Of a stretch of DNA of 64,000 nucleotides, positions 42,811-51,860 are shown in pieces (within the stretch, counting starts at the first letter, position 1; every line of letters starts with the position of its first letter). The translations under genes and the position numbers were made by a program. The stretch is taken from NCBI GenBank assembly GCA_900078375.1, contig FLQS01000014.1:45953-109952 (forward strand), written 5' to 3'. Under the pieces are notes generated by a model. The model did not search any database and was not told the origin of the DNA. It saw only the letters and a list, made by a program, of their open reading frames with translations. The DNA is from an uncultured Mycobacterium sp. Its GTDB lineage: Bacteria; Actinomycetota; Actinomycetes; Mycobacteriales; Mycobacteriaceae.

Positions 42811-43626
42811 ATGGCCTACGACGACTACCAGCTGATTCGAATCACCGTCGACCGAGGGATCTGCCGAGCCACGCTCGACAATCCGCCGATCAACCTCCTC
42901 GACGTCCCCCTGCTCACCGAGATCGACCGCCTGGCGCGGGAGATCACGACTGACGACCAGGTCCGGGTGCTGATCGTCGACTCCGCCGACCCCGAGATCT
43001 TCATCGCGCATGCCGATGTCGCGCTGATCCTGGACTTGCCGGCCGACGACGTGGGCCTGCACGAGGAGCTGTCGCTCTTCCACGCGACCACGGAGTTGGT
43101 CCGCACGCTGCCGAAGCCCACGATCGCCGTCATCGAGGGTGTCTGCCGCGGCGGTGGGTGCGAGTTCGCGATGGCGTTCGACATGCGCTACGCCGCGCTG
43201 GGCGCGACTGTTCTCGGCCATCCGGAGGTGGCCGTCGGGATCATCCCGGGCGGGGGCGGTACCCAGCGGCTGCCGCGGCTGATCGGCCGGGGACGTGCCT
43301 TGGAAACGATCCTGGGGGGCATGGACGTCGACGCCGAGACGGCCGAAGCCTGGGGCTACGTCGATCGGGCATTGCCGCCGGAGAAGCTGCGGCGGTTTGT
43401 CGACAAGCTGGCCGCCCGCATCGCGGGGTACGCCCCGACTGCGATCGCCGCCGCCAAACGTGCGGTCGACACCGCGTTGGACAACGGCGTCGATCGGGTG
43501 ACCGGCTTGCGCATCGAGGACCAGCTGTTCCGGGAAACCCTCGCCCAGCCGGCCGCTCGTCAACTGCTCCAGGCAGTCATCGACGCCGGCGCACAGACCC
43601 GGGAATTCGAACTGGGCACCGGCTAG
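42811..43626 (+). CDS. Enoyl-CoA hydratase/isomerase family protein
   Basis: 271 residues of the crotonase fold. The oxyanion-hole segments are ADPEIFIAHADVALI and EGVCRGGGCEFAMAFDMRYAALGATVLGHPEVAVGIIPGGGGTQRLPRLIG. The second catalytic Glu region (HPEVAVGIIPGGGG) is present, but the first Glu position (CRGGGCEF) is atypical. A hydratase or isomerase/decarboxylase function is possible. The ATG is 6 bases after TAGCCT (42799-42804). The stop overlaps the convergent hydrolase stop within CTAG. Confidence 0.9.
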   Translation: MAYDDYQLIRITVDRGICRATLDNPPINLLDVPLLTEIDRLAREITTDDQVRVLIVDSADPEIFIAHADVALILDLPADDVGLHEELSLFHATTELVRTLPKPTIAVIEGVCRGGGCEFAMAFDMRYAALGATVLGHPEVAVGIIPGGGGTQRLPRLIGRGRALETILGGMDVDAETAEAWGYVDRALPPEKLRRFVDKLAARIAGYAPTAIAAAKRAVDTALDNGVDRVTGLRIEDQLFRETLAQPAARQLLQAVIDAGAQTREFELGTG

Positions 43627-44984
43627 TCCCCAGCCGGGAAGGTGGCCGCGGCGAGTTCGAGGATTTCCGCGCGGTCCGCCGCGAGCAGGAAGCCGCCGCC
43701 GATCGCCTCGTCCAGCGCCCCGGTGAACCGCTCCAGATAGTCGGCCCGTCCACCCGGGTACAGCCTGGCCAGCGTCTCGGCGGCGAAGGGCTCACCCGAG
43801 CCGAAGATCGCGAGGAGGACGTTGTCGTCGGCGCCGGCACCAGATGTCCGGGCAGTCGGGACGTCCACCCACGGGGTGCGCAGGCCACCAGTCGCGACAC
43901 CGCTGGCATCGACGGCGATCGCGGGCGGGTCGGCGCCGGTCAGGTCGATCTGCGGCGCACTCGGCGCCGGCCGCCCGGTGCTCACCCAGTCGTGCAGGCC
44001 GGCGATCGCGGCCTGCAGAACGTAATGATGCTGCGGGGCGAAGTTGATGAAGTGCGGCAGCTGCTGACCCATCAGGTCGTTCGTCGGCGCGTAGGCCGCG
44101 ACGATCTGATCCAGCGGCACCGCCCCGTTGTCGATGAAACCGACCCGGATCGTGTAGTTATCGGCGTGCGCAGAGCCGGGGATCTCCCAGACCCGCAGGT
44201 GCTCGGCGTCCGGGACACGGGCGTGCACGTAACCGAGCAGCCGCGCGCCGAGCAGGTCGGTCTCGGTGATCACGGTGAGCACCGGCACCCGCAGATTGGC
44301 GCGGAACGGTACCGGCTCAGTGTGGAAGTCGCCGGATTCGTCAAGCAGGGACGTGCCGTCCAGTGGCGCCGCCGACCCGAACCGGGAGTGGACCAGGAAG
44401 CCGTCATAGACATCGGCGGCCCGATCGACCTCGTTGACGTACGTGGTCAGGAACGTCGCCGACTGCGACTCTCCCGCCGCCAGCACGAACTGCGGTGCGA
44501 GACCGTCGATCACGCCGGCGCGCACAGCTCGGCCGACCTGGGTGAAGATGTCATAGGCGAAGGCGTCGCCGGGGTGATTCAGCCCTGAATACCGTTGGGG
44601 ATCCAGGGTTTTCAGTGACGCATCGCCAACCAGACTGGGGCCGCCCTCGATCCCGACGCGCTGGGCAGAGACGACGACATAGACGTACCCGGCGCGGGCG
44701 ATCTCCCGGTGGGCCATGAACCAGACGGCGGGCGCGTCGATCCCGCCGCTGACGTTGAGCCATTCGACGATCACCGTTCCGTTCCAGGCGGCCTCGTCGA
44801 GCGGGCGCAGGACCACGATGCGGGTGGTGTAGGGCGCAGTCTGTGGCGGCCCATACGAGGAGGCGGTGCCCGCGATGAAGTACTCGGCGGCGCGATAGCC
44901 GACGGTCGCCAGGTCGTAGGCCCCGAGCAGGAGGTTCGGCTTGCCAGGGACGGCGGTGATGACGGGATCGGTGGTCGGCACCAT
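43623..44984 (-). CDS. Alpha/beta-hydrolase domain protein (Abhydrolase_10-like)
   Basis: 453 residues from the ATG at 44984, with a TTG one codon earlier possible. The nucleophile elbow is AAGESQSATFL with Ser at about residue 178, acidic ETDLLG and a late HADNY or HFINFAPQHH supply triad candidates. VIVEWLNVSGGIDAPAVWFMAHREIARAGYVYVVVSAQRVG is the typical N-terminal block of the family. Members are uncharacterised esterases of hydrophobic substrates. Its ATG overlaps the stop of the 49-residue ORF upstream (TGATG). Confidence 0.85.
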   Translation of the reverse strand: MVPTTDPVITAVPGKPNLLLGAYDLATVGYRAAEYFIAGTASSYGPPQTAPYTTRIVVLRPLDEAAWNGTVIVEWLNVSGGIDAPAVWFMAHREIARAGYVYVVVSAQRVGIEGGPSLVGDASLKTLDPQRYSGLNHPGDAFAYDIFTQVGRAVRAGVIDGLAPQFVLAAGESQSATFLTTYVNEVDRAADVYDGFLVHSRFGSAAPLDGTSLLDESGDFHTEPVPFRANLRVPVLTVITETDLLGARLLGYVHARVPDAEHLRVWEIPGSAHADNYTIRVGFIDNGAVPLDQIVAAYAPTNDLMGQQLPHFINFAPQHHYVLQAAIAGLHDWVSTGRPAPSAPQIDLTGADPPAIAVDASGVATGGLRTPWVDVPTARTSGAGADDNVLLAIFGSGEPFAAETLARLYPGGRADYLERFTGALDEAIGGGFLLAADRAEILELAAATFPAGD

Positions 44985-45133
44985 CAATCAATAGCAGAGG
45001 CGCCAAGCGGGTAGTCGGGATATCCCATGGCGTCGTACAGCCGGACACCCTTGTTGTTGAGCCGGGCGATTGTCCTGGTCAAGCCGCCTGGCGAGGCCAA
45101 GAGTGCGCGACCGGCGTTGACCAGCGCCCACAT
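44984..45133 (-). CDS. Possible 49-residue small protein
   Basis: A short frame lies between the clpB terminator and the hydrolase. It begins MWALVNAGRALLASPGGL, continues with a basic helix TRTIARLNNK, and ends YDAMGYPDYPLGASAID. About 70% of third positions are G or C, higher than expected for chance. Its stop overlaps the hydrolase ATG. A purine-rich GGAACTGGGG precedes the ATG. The clpB hairpin lies just upstream, so it would need its own promoter. No family recognised. Confidence 0.45.
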   Translation of the reverse strand: MWALVNAGRALLASPGGLTRTIARLNNKGVRLYDAMGYPDYPLGASAID

Positions 45134-45143
45134 CCCCAGTTCC

Positions 45144-45181
45144 GCAAAAGGTCCCCGCACGGTCGTGCGGGGACCTTTTGC
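45144..45181 (-). terminator. Intrinsic terminator of clpB
   Basis: Perfect 17-base arms (45144-45160 and 45165-45181) surround a 4-base loop. In the clpB direction the right side of the stem ends ACCTTTTGC, giving a short T-run. It begins 8 bases after the clpB stop. Confidence 0.9.
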
Positions 45182-45189
45182 GTCGAAAC

Positions 45190-47736
45190 TCAGCCCAGAA
45201 TCAGCGATTCGCCGTCCGGGGCCACGTTGACCGGCACGACGTCACCGTCGTGCACCTCGCCGGCGAGCAGCAGCTTGGCCAGCTGATCACCGATGGCCTG
45301 CTGCACCAGCCGCCGCAGTGGCCGCGCGCCGTAGACCGGGTCGAACCCGCGATCGGCGAGCCACTTCTTGGCCTCCAGCGACACCTGCAGTTCCAGGCGA
45401 CGCTGGGCGAGTCGCTTCTGCAACTGAGCCAGCTGGATGTCGACGATCTGCACCAGCTCATCGGGTTTGAGGCCCTCGAAGATCAGCACATCGTCGAGGC
45501 GGTTGATGAACTCCGGCTTGAACGCCGCGCGCACTGCCGCCATCACCTGCTCCTCGTTGCCGCCCGACCCGAGGTTGGACGTCAGGATGAGGATGGTGTT
45601 GCGGAAGTCGACCGTGCGGCCCTGCCCGTCGGTCAGGCGGCCGTCGTCGAGCACCTGCAGCAGCACGTTGAAGACGTCGGGGTGGGCTTTCTCGACCTCG
45701 TCGAGCAGCACCACCGTGTACGGGCGCCGGCGCACCGCCTCGGTCAGCTGACCACCCTGGTCGTAGCCGATGTACCCGGGTGGGGCACCGACAAGCCTTG
45801 CCACGGAATGCTTTTCGCCGTACTCGCTCATGTCGATGCGGACCATGGCCCGCTCGTCGTCGAACAGGAAATCGGCAAGCGCCTTGGCCAGCTCGGTCTT
45901 ACCGACACCAGTCGGACCGAGGAACAGGAACGAGCCCGTCGGCCGGTTGGGGTCCGCGACCCCGGCCCGGCTGCGCCGGACCGCATCGCTGACGGCCTGC
46001 ACGGCCTTCTTCTGGCCGACGACCCGCTTGCCCAGCTCGTCCTCCATGCGCAGCAGCTTGGCCGTCTCGCCTTCGAGCAGCCGGCCCGCCGGGATCCCGG
46101 TCCACGCCGCCACCACGTCCGCGATGTCGTCGGGGCCGACCTCCTCCTTGAGCATGACGTTCGCCTGGGCCTCCGCGTGCGGCAGGGCGGCGTCGAGCTT
46201 CTTCTCGATCTCGGGGATCCGTCCGTACCGCAGCTCGGCGGCCTTGGCCAGGTCGCCGTCACGCTCGGCCCGCTCGGACTCACCGCGCAGGTGGTCGAGC
46301 TGCTCCTTGAGGTCGCGGACGACGTCGATGGCGCCCTTCTCGTTCTGCCACCGCGTGGTCAGCTCGGCGAGTTGCTCCTTCTTGTCGGCCAGCTCCGCTC
46401 GCAGCTTCGTCAGCCTGGCGGCGGATGCCTCGTCCGATTCCTTGGCCAGCGCCATCTCCTCGATCTCGAGGCGCCGCACCAACCGCTCCACCTCGTCGAC
46501 TTCGACCGGACGCGAGTCGATCTCCATGCGCAACCGCGAGCCGGCCTCGTCGACCAGGTCAATCGCCTTGTCCGGCAGGAAGCGCGAGGTGATGTAGCGG
46601 TCCGACAGTGTGGCCGCGGCCACCAGGGCCGAGTCGGTGATCCGGACGCCGTGGTGCACCTCGTAGCGGTCTTTGAGCCCGCGCAGGATGCCGACGGTGT
46701 CCTCCACCGACGGCTCGCCGACCATCACCTGCTGGAACCGGCGTTCCAGGGCGGCGTCCTTCTCGATGTACTTGCGGTACTCCTCGAGCGTGGTGGCGCC
46801 GACCATGCGCAGTTCTCCGCGGGCCAGCATCGGCTTGATCATGTTGCCGGCGTCCATCGCGCCCTCGCCGGTCGCGCCGGCCCCGACGATGGTGTGCAGC
46901 TCGTCGATGAAGGTGATGACCTGACCGGCCGAGTTCTTGATGTCGTCGAGGACGGCCTTGAGGCGTTCCTCGAACTCGCCGCGGTACTTGGCGCCGGCCA
47001 CCATCGAGCCCATGTCCAGCGAGACGACGGTCTTGTCGCGCAGGCTCTCGGGTACGTCACCCGCGATGATGCGCTGGGCGAGCCCCTCCACGATGGCCGT
47101 CTTGCCGACGCCGGGTTCGCCGATCAGCACCGGGTTGTTCTTGGTGCGCCGGCTCAGCACCTGCACAACGCGACGAATCTCGTTGTCGCGCCCGATAACC
47201 GGGTCGAGCTTGCCCTCCCGCGCAGCCGCGGTCAGGTCGGTGGAGTACTTCTCCAGCGCCTGGTAGGTGGCCTCGGGATCGGGGCTGGTGACCCGGGCGC
47301 TGCCGCGGACCTTCACGAACGCATCCCGCAGAGCCTGCGGGGACGCGCCGTGACCGGTGAGCAGCTTGGCCGTGTCGGAGTCGCCGGTGGCCAGACCCAC
47401 CATCAGGTGCTCGGTGGAGACGTATTCGTCGTCCATCTCGGTGGCCAGCTGCTGGGCGGCGGTGATCGCTGCCAGCGACTCGCGGGAGAGCTGGGGTTGC
47501 GAGGTCGCACCGCTGCTCGCCGGCAGCCGGTCGATCAGGCGTTGCGCCTCGGTGCGGATCGTGGCCGGATCGACACCGACAGCCTCGAGCAACGGCGCGG
47601 CGATACCGTCGGCCTGTGTGAGCAGCGCCAACAGCAGGTGGGCGGGCCTGATCTCCGGGTTGCCGGCCGCGCTGGCAGCCTGCAACGCAGCGGTCAGCGC
47701 CGCCTGAGTCTTGGTTGTCGGGTTGAAAGAATCCAC
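45190..47736 (-). CDS. clpB: ATP-dependent disaggregase ClpB
   Basis: 848 residues, normal size, GTG start. N-terminal Clp repeats (1-150) precede AAA+ domain 1 (Walker A GEPGVGKT, Walker B ITFIDELH). The coiled-coil middle domain lies around 410-520 ([21 protein letters not shown]). AAA+ domain 2 has Walker A GPTGVGKT, Walker [12 protein letters not shown], and NLGSGG. With DnaK/DnaJ/GrpE, encoded later in the window, it refolds aggregated proteins. Upstream lie a HAIR operator and a SigH-like promoter, so heat and oxidative stress control is expected. Confidence 0.98.
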   Translation of the reverse strand: MDSFNPTTKTQAALTAALQAASAAGNPEIRPAHLLLALLTQADGIAAPLLEAVGVDPATIRTEAQRLIDRLPASSGATSQPQLSRESLAAITAAQQLATEMDDEYVSTEHLMVGLATGDSDTAKLLTGHGASPQALRDAFVKVRGSARVTSPDPEATYQALEKYSTDLTAAAREGKLDPVIGRDNEIRRVVQVLSRRTKNNPVLIGEPGVGKTAIVEGLAQRIIAGDVPESLRDKTVVSLDMGSMVAGAKYRGEFEERLKAVLDDIKNSAGQVITFIDELHTIVGAGATGEGAMDAGNMIKPMLARGELRMVGATTLEEYRKYIEKDAALERRFQQVMVGEPSVEDTVGILRGLKDRYEVHHGVRITDSALVAAATLSDRYITSRFLPDKAIDLVDEAGSRLRMEIDSRPVEVDEVERLVRRLEIEEMALAKESDEASAARLTKLRAELADKKEQLAELTTRWQNEKGAIDVVRDLKEQLDHLRGESERAERDGDLAKAAELRYGRIPEIEKKLDAALPHAEAQANVMLKEEVGPDDIADVVAAWTGIPAGRLLEGETAKLLRMEDELGKRVVGQKKAVQAVSDAVRRSRAGVADPNRPTGSFLFLGPTGVGKTELAKALADFLFDDERAMVRIDMSEYGEKHSVARLVGAPPGYIGYDQGGQLTEAVRRRPYTVVLLDEVEKAHPDVFNVLLQVLDDGRLTDGQGRTVDFRNTILILTSNLGSGGNEEQVMAAVRAAFKPEFINRLDDVLIFEGLKPDELVQIVDIQLAQLQKRLAQRRLELQVSLEAKKWLADRGFDPVYGARPLRRLVQQAIGDQLAKLLLAGEVHDGDVVPVNVAPDGESLILG

Positions 47737-47821
47737 GACGCCTCACTTTCAGTCAGGCCGTGCCCGCGGGTCGTCGGCAGGGCACGGCAAAATGCTTGTC
47801 GTCTTCTTCAACATCGTCAAG

Positions 47822-47865
47822 GTTGAGTCTGTTCCGCTCAACTTTAACTTTTCCGACCAGTTTCC
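47822..47865 (-). promoter_or_regulatory. clpB control region: HAIR operator overlapping a SigH-type promoter
   Basis: GTTGAGT (47822-47828), 7 bases, then GCTCAAC (47836-47842) fits the HspR inverted repeat CTTGAGT-N7-ACTCAAG with correct spacing. On the minus strand GGAA (47865-47862), 19 bases, then GTT (47842-47840) fits the SigH -35/-10 pattern. The GTT lies inside the HAIR, so HspR binding should block this promoter. Confidence 0.65.
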
Positions 47866-47916
47866 GCGAGGGACTTTCGGCCCCAGTTTCCGGGCATTCG
47901 AACATATGATCGATCA

Positions 47917-48219
47917 ATGGTGGAGCGGGTGTCGATCGGGTATACCGGGCAGCCCGTCCGGGACCCGTTTCGGTCGGTCCGCCCGCCCGTCCGGGTGCTG
48001 ATCGACCTCACGGTGCTGTTCCCCCGCCAGCCGCACCGGTCGGGGCGCTATCACCCCCATGGTCTGCAGATGCACAAGGTCGTCAAGGGCACGCTGTCCT
48101 GCTGGGGGCTGTGCGAGCAGGGCGATTGGTGGGGCCTGGTCACCTACGATATCGCCCACGGCTCCAAGCGCACGGCGGTGACGCACTGGGTGCCGGCCTG
48201 GACACTGCGGCGCATCTAA
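47917..48219 (+). CDS. Small conserved hypothetical protein, Trp-rich C-terminus
   Basis: 100 residues. The ATG is 6 bases after a consensus -10 TATGAT (47905-47910), a strong leaderless arrangement. The chain is soluble, with basic N-terminal half and the block LQMHKVVKGTLSCWGLCEQGDWWGLVTYDI. No known domain. It converges with the next gene, the two stops overlapping by 3 bases. Confidence 0.7.
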   Translation: MVERVSIGYTGQPVRDPFRSVRPPVRVLIDLTVLFPRQPHRSGRYHPHGLQMHKVVKGTLSCWGLCEQGDWWGLVTYDIAHGSKRTAVTHWVPAWTLRRI

Positions 48220-49160
48220 GTACGGGAGAAGTCCCAGTACTGCAGCCACCGCACGGCCGCGAACAGACCCAAGGTCACCAGGTAGCCGATGACGAGCACC
48301 CCCGCGCCGATGGCGCTGATGCGAGCTCCCGCACCCTCGATCGGATCGAGCCAGCGCCGGAACCACCGACCGGCCCAGGGCATCAGCGCCCACTGCAGCG
48401 CGATGACACTGACGACCTGGCTCAGCCACATCGCCAGCCAGGGCGGGGCGCCAACGTTGTCGAGGATCGGGCCAAGGAACCGCGACAGCAGCATCACCGC
48501 CGGATAGAGCACCAACAGGATCAACATCGCGGTCTTCCAATTCGGCGTGACCGCAGTGTGGCCGTTCTCGGTACGCACGGTGCTACCGAACGTCGTCGTC
48601 GAGGACACCAGCGAGAACTCGCGGACCAGGCTCGATCGCAGGGGCCCGAGCGCCTCCAATCGCTCCGGGGACTCCAGCCACGTCCCGAGTTGGCGCTCGG
48701 TACGAAACCGCAGCACCGCGAACGCCTCACCGTCGGTGGCCGGCGCGAAGGTGCAGCACCCTTCGAAGCCGCTGAACTCCACACTCACCTCGGCCAGTCG
48801 CGCCTCGGCCACCACGAATTCGTCTGCGCGGCCCGGCGCCACCGCGTGCCGGAAAAACCCAACCCCCGAGGGCACGCCACCGTCTTCACCGATCACCATA
48901 TCTGCTGTGGCACAGAGGATTCCGCGCTTCTGTCCGGCGCTCAGCGAATGTTGACGCCCGGTGCTGTCCAGCCAGTGATGCAGGGCCCGCGCGTTGGCGA
49001 AGGTGACCGCGATTCCCCAATCCAGGTGCGGATCGCACAGCACGGAGATCCGGAAGTCGGTCGCCTCGGGGGCGGTGGCGCGCAACTCGTCGGCCCACAC
49101 GGTGAAGTCCGCGGGGTGGTTCGATGGATGAAAGATCGTGACGACGGTCGCTGCGCTCAT
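48216..49160 (-). CDS. Membrane-anchored antibiotic-biosynthesis-monooxygenase-like (ABM) protein
   Basis: 314 residues, ATG after TTAGGAA. The N-terminal ~190 residues contain two ferredoxin-like ABM modules (TVVTIFHPSNHPADFTVWADEL ... and FFRHAVAPGRADEFVVAEARLAEV ...). About 200-310 has three or four membrane helices beginning WKTAMLILLVLYPAVMLLSRFLGP, a recurrent tail in this family. The catalytic residues of true ABM oxygenases are not obvious. Role unknown. Five bases separate it from the upstream Thr-rich protein. Confidence 0.82.
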   Translation of the reverse strand: MSAATVVTIFHPSNHPADFTVWADELRATAPEATDFRISVLCDPHLDWGIAVTFANARALHHWLDSTGRQHSLSAGQKRGILCATADMVIGEDGGVPSGVGFFRHAVAPGRADEFVVAEARLAEVSVEFSGFEGCCTFAPATDGEAFAVLRFRTERQLGTWLESPERLEALGPLRSSLVREFSLVSSTTTFGSTVRTENGHTAVTPNWKTAMLILLVLYPAVMLLSRFLGPILDNVGAPPWLAMWLSQVVSVIALQWALMPWAGRWFRRWLDPIEGAGARISAIGAGVLVIGYLVTLGLFAAVRWLQYWDFSRT

Positions 49161-49165
49161 ATTTC

Positions 49166-49570
49166 CTAAGTTCGCCCGGCATTCGGGGCCGACGTGGTGG
49201 CGTACGGGTTGGTCATCGTCACCGTCGTCGTGGGAGTGGAGGTATCCGTCTCCGGCGGAACCGTCAGCTCGCCCGCGGTCTCGCTCGGGGACGGCGGCGC
49301 GGACGTTGGGTTCAGCTCGGTGGTCGAGATTCGCGTCGACCTCGTCGTGGTGGTCTTCGTCGATGTGCGCGAGGTGGTCGTCGACGTGGTGCTTATCGCC
49401 GGTGCGTATGTCACAGGGCCGTCCTGCCGTGAGCTCTCCGCGGTGTCCATGACCGCGTACACCAGCAGCACAACCAGCAGTAGCGCTGCCACCCCGGAGA
49501 CGTAGATCAAGGTGTTCTGCTGGCCGTCATGGCCGTCATCACCCGTTTCCTCCTCGGCATCCTTGCCCAC
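49166..49570 (-). CDS. Thr/Ser-rich single-pass membrane protein
   Basis: 134 residues from the GTG at 49570 (VGKDAEEE). A longer frame is less likely. An acidic N-terminus precedes a hydrophobic helix (about 20-43). The extracytoplasmic part is dominated by Thr, Ser and Pro, resembling a mucin-like stalk that could be O-mannosylated in mycobacteria. No enzymatic domain. Probably co-transcribed with the ABM-like gene. Confidence 0.65.
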   Translation of the reverse strand: MGKDAEEETGDDGHDGQQNTLIYVSGVAALLLVVLLVYAVMDTAESSRQDGPVTYAPAISTTSTTTSRTSTKTTTTRSTRISTTELNPTSAPPSPSETAGELTVPPETDTSTPTTTVTMTNPYATTSAPNAGRT

Positions 49571-49631
49571 GGGGGGAGATAGTACGGTCAGCCGTGGCCG
49601 CACGTTGTCCGACTATCGCCTGGAGGCACCT

Positions 49632-50300
49632 GTGACGACCGGTCTCGGCTCCGAATTGGCCGAACTGATCCCCCTGGCGCTCGTCATCACGCTGTCCCCG
49701 CTGACGATCATCCCGGGCATTCTCATGCTGCACACGCCCTCGCCCCGGCCGACCAGCATGGCGTTCCTGCTGGGCTGGGTTCTCGGCATCGCCGGACTCA
49801 CAGCGGGTTTCGTGCTGGTGTCCAACGCGCTCGGCGGACTCAACAAACCGCCGACGTGGGCGCCGTACGTCCGCATCGCGATCGGCGCGGCGCTCATCGT
49901 GTTCGGGCTCTACCGATGGTTCACCCGCAACCGCTCGGAGCACACACCGGGCTGGCTGAAATCAATGACCACCATCGGCCCCGGCCGCGCCTTCGTCACC
50001 GCGGTCGTCCTGGTGGTCATCAACCCCAAGGTCCTGTTCATGTGCGCCGCGGCGGGCCTGGCGATCGGGTCGGCGGGCCTGGGCGCCACCGGGGCGTGGA
50101 CCGCCGACGCGGTATTCACCGCCGTCGCCGCGTCGTCGGTGGCGCTGCCGGTGCTGGCTTACCTGGTGGCCGGCGAGCGACTGGATGAACCGCTGACCAG
50201 ACTGAAGAACTGGATGGAGGCCCAGCACGCGACGCTGGTCGCCGTGATCCTGATCGTCATCGGCGCCATGGTGCTGTACAAGGGCATTCACGGCCTGTAG
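49632..50300 (+). CDS. GAP/Sap-family membrane protein (lipid exporter accessory type)
   Basis: 222 residues from the GTG at 49632, with GGAGG (49622-49626) 5 bases upstream. The long frame beginning 49512 is not needed. Six helices are visible. PLALVITLSPLTIIPGILMLHTPSPRPTSMAFLLGWVLGIAGL matches the GAP (glycopeptidolipid-addressing)/sulfolipid-addressing protein family, proposed to help lipid export. The lipid is unknown. Confidence 0.85.
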   Translation: MTTGLGSELAELIPLALVITLSPLTIIPGILMLHTPSPRPTSMAFLLGWVLGIAGLTAGFVLVSNALGGLNKPPTWAPYVRIAIGAALIVFGLYRWFTRNRSEHTPGWLKSMTTIGPGRAFVTAVVLVVINPKVLFMCAAAGLAIGSAGLGATGAWTADAVFTAVAASSVALPVLAYLVAGERLDEPLTRLKNWMEAQHATLVAVILIVIGAMVLYKGIHGL

Positions 50301-50323
50301 GCGACGCGCCTAAAATCGCGGCC

Positions 50324-51487
50324 GTGGGCCTCGAGGATCGTGATGCGCTTCGGGTGCTGCAGTCTGCGTTCGATCCGCAGGCCGACTCCGACGAACTGCT
50401 TCGCCGCATTTACACCCGGTGGTTCGCTCTCGACGCACACGTGCGTGACCTGTTCCCGCCGGAGCTAGCGCCTCAGCGAACGGCGTTCGGCCACGCCATG
50501 CACTGGGTGTTCGGCGAATTCGTCGCCCAGCGCGCGCAGGCCCCGGTGGCCTTCCTCGCGCAGCTGGGCCGCGACCACCGCAAATACGGTGTCACCGAAC
50601 AGCATTACGACAGCATGCGGCGGGCCTGGTACACCACGATGCGCAGCCATCTGATCGACAGCTGGACCGCCGCGGTCGACGACGCCGCCACCCAGGCCAT
50701 CAACCTGATCACCGGCGTTATGTCCGGCGCCGCCGACGCCGAGGACGGACCGGCGTGGTGGGACGGCACCGTACTGGAGCACCACCGGGTGTCGCGCGAT
50801 ATCGCGGTCGTCCGCCTGCACCTGGACCGGCCGATGCCCTATCACCCGGGTCAGTACATCAACGTCCAGATCCCGCAGTGGCCGCGACGCTGGCGGTTTC
50901 TCTCCCCCGCCATGCCGGCCGACCGGGACGGCTTCATCGAGTTCCATGTACGCGCTGTGTCGGGCGGCATGGTCAGCAATTCGATGGTGTCCGAGACCCG
51001 GCCGGGCGACCGGTGGCGACTGTCCAGTCCGCACGGCGCCATGGAGGTCGACCGCGACGGGGAGGACGTGCTGATGGTGGCGGGCAGCACCGGGCTGGCT
51101 CCGCTGCGCGCGCTGATCATGGACCTGTGCCGGTTCGGCGAGAACCCCAGGGTTCACCTGTTTTTCGGCGCCCGCTATCCGTGCGAGTTGTACGACCTGC
51201 GGACCCTGTGGGAGATCGCCGCCTCCAGCCCGTGGCTCTCCGTGTCACCGGTGTCGGAGTACGCCGGTGACCCGCCGTGGGCGGCCGACTACCCCGACGT
51301 CCAGCCGCCCCGCGGCCTGCACGTGCGCCAGACCGGCCGACTGCCCGATGTGGTGACCAAGTACGGCGCCTGGGGTGACCGCCAGATTCTGATCTGCGGT
51401 GGCCCCGCCATGGTGCGCGCCACCTACGACGCACTGGTCGCCAAAGGCGCGCCACCCGAGCGCATCCAGCACGACCCGTTGGGTTGA
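50324..51487 (+). CDS. Type II flavohemoglobin (Rv0385-like)
   Basis: 387 residues, GTG start 7 bases after TAAAAT (50311-50316). Residues 1-135 are a globin domain (proximal His in LGRDHRKYGVTEQHY). About 145-387 is an FAD/NAD oxidoreductase module with YHPGQYINVQIP and GSTGLAPLRALIMDL. The usual FAD motif RxYS is RFLS here, a hallmark of mycobacterial type II flavohemoglobins. Published work on the type suggests D-lactate oxidation and cytochrome interaction rather than efficient NO dioxygenation. The gene is followed by a 107-base gap and the acyl-CoA synthetase operon. Confidence 0.9.
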   Translation: MGLEDRDALRVLQSAFDPQADSDELLRRIYTRWFALDAHVRDLFPPELAPQRTAFGHAMHWVFGEFVAQRAQAPVAFLAQLGRDHRKYGVTEQHYDSMRRAWYTTMRSHLIDSWTAAVDDAATQAINLITGVMSGAADAEDGPAWWDGTVLEHHRVSRDIAVVRLHLDRPMPYHPGQYINVQIPQWPRRWRFLSPAMPADRDGFIEFHVRAVSGGMVSNSMVSETRPGDRWRLSSPHGAMEVDRDGEDVLMVAGSTGLAPLRALIMDLCRFGENPRVHLFFGARYPCELYDLRTLWEIAASSPWLSVSPVSEYAGDPPWAADYPDVQPPRGLHVRQTGRLPDVVTKYGAWGDRQILICGGPAMVRATYDALVAKGAPPERIQHDPLG

Positions 51488-51495
51488 CCCTGATC

Positions 51496-51513
51496 GGTAC
51501 GACATTTTGTACC
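51496..51513. promoter_or_regulatory. Short inverted repeat GGTAC-N8-GTACC before the synthetase operon
   Basis: The dyad lies 82 bases before the first ATG of the next operon and might be an operator. The arms are only 5 bases. No good -10/-35 pair was identified between it and the ATG. Confidence 0.25.
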
Positions 51514-51594
51514 AAGTTCTGTGACTTTCGTCCCTTACGAACCGCATCGCCGGAGACGACCATCTGAGCGTGGGGGTGGCAGTAAGGGGCTGAG

Positions 51595-51852
51595 ATGACG
51601 ACTGCCGGCTCGGCAGGCCAGACCGACGAGTGCGAACTCGACGCTATCGCTTGGGAATTCCTCTGCTCGCCCTACACGGAGCGCATCTACTGGGACTGGT
51701 CCTTGGAACGGCGGCTCGACGCTTACCTTCGTCATCAAGACCGCGACGACATCCTCAACAACGGCGCCGCCTACAGCACGGTGCTCGACCGGGTGATGGC
51801 CAACCTGCGGCGAGCCCGCCGCGACGGTGTCCTGTCCGCACCAGACGTCTGA
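51595..51852 (+). CDS. Small conserved hypothetical protein heading the acyl-CoA synthetase operon
   Basis: 85 residues. Helical, acidic and basic residues alternate: [66 protein letters not shown]. It contains no membrane segment. Its stop is 8 bases before the synthetase ATG, so it is probably translated in the same operon. Such tiny leading proteins often adapt or regulate the neighbour enzyme. Function unknown. Confidence 0.7.
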   Translation: MTTAGSAGQTDECELDAIAWEFLCSPYTERIYWDWSLERRLDAYLRHQDRDDILNNGAAYSTVLDRVMANLRRARRDGVLSAPDV

Positions 51853-51860
51853 GCGGACTC

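Noticed and set aside
45027..45230. 67-residue plus-strand frame between the hydrolase and clpB
   Set aside because: It runs through the clpB terminator hairpin and into clpB. The opposite strand offers a better-supported small ORF.
45178..47826. 882-residue plus-strand open frame opposite clpB
   Set aside because: Antisense shadow of a certain clpB gene. The His/Gln/Val-rich composition is an artefact of codon bias.
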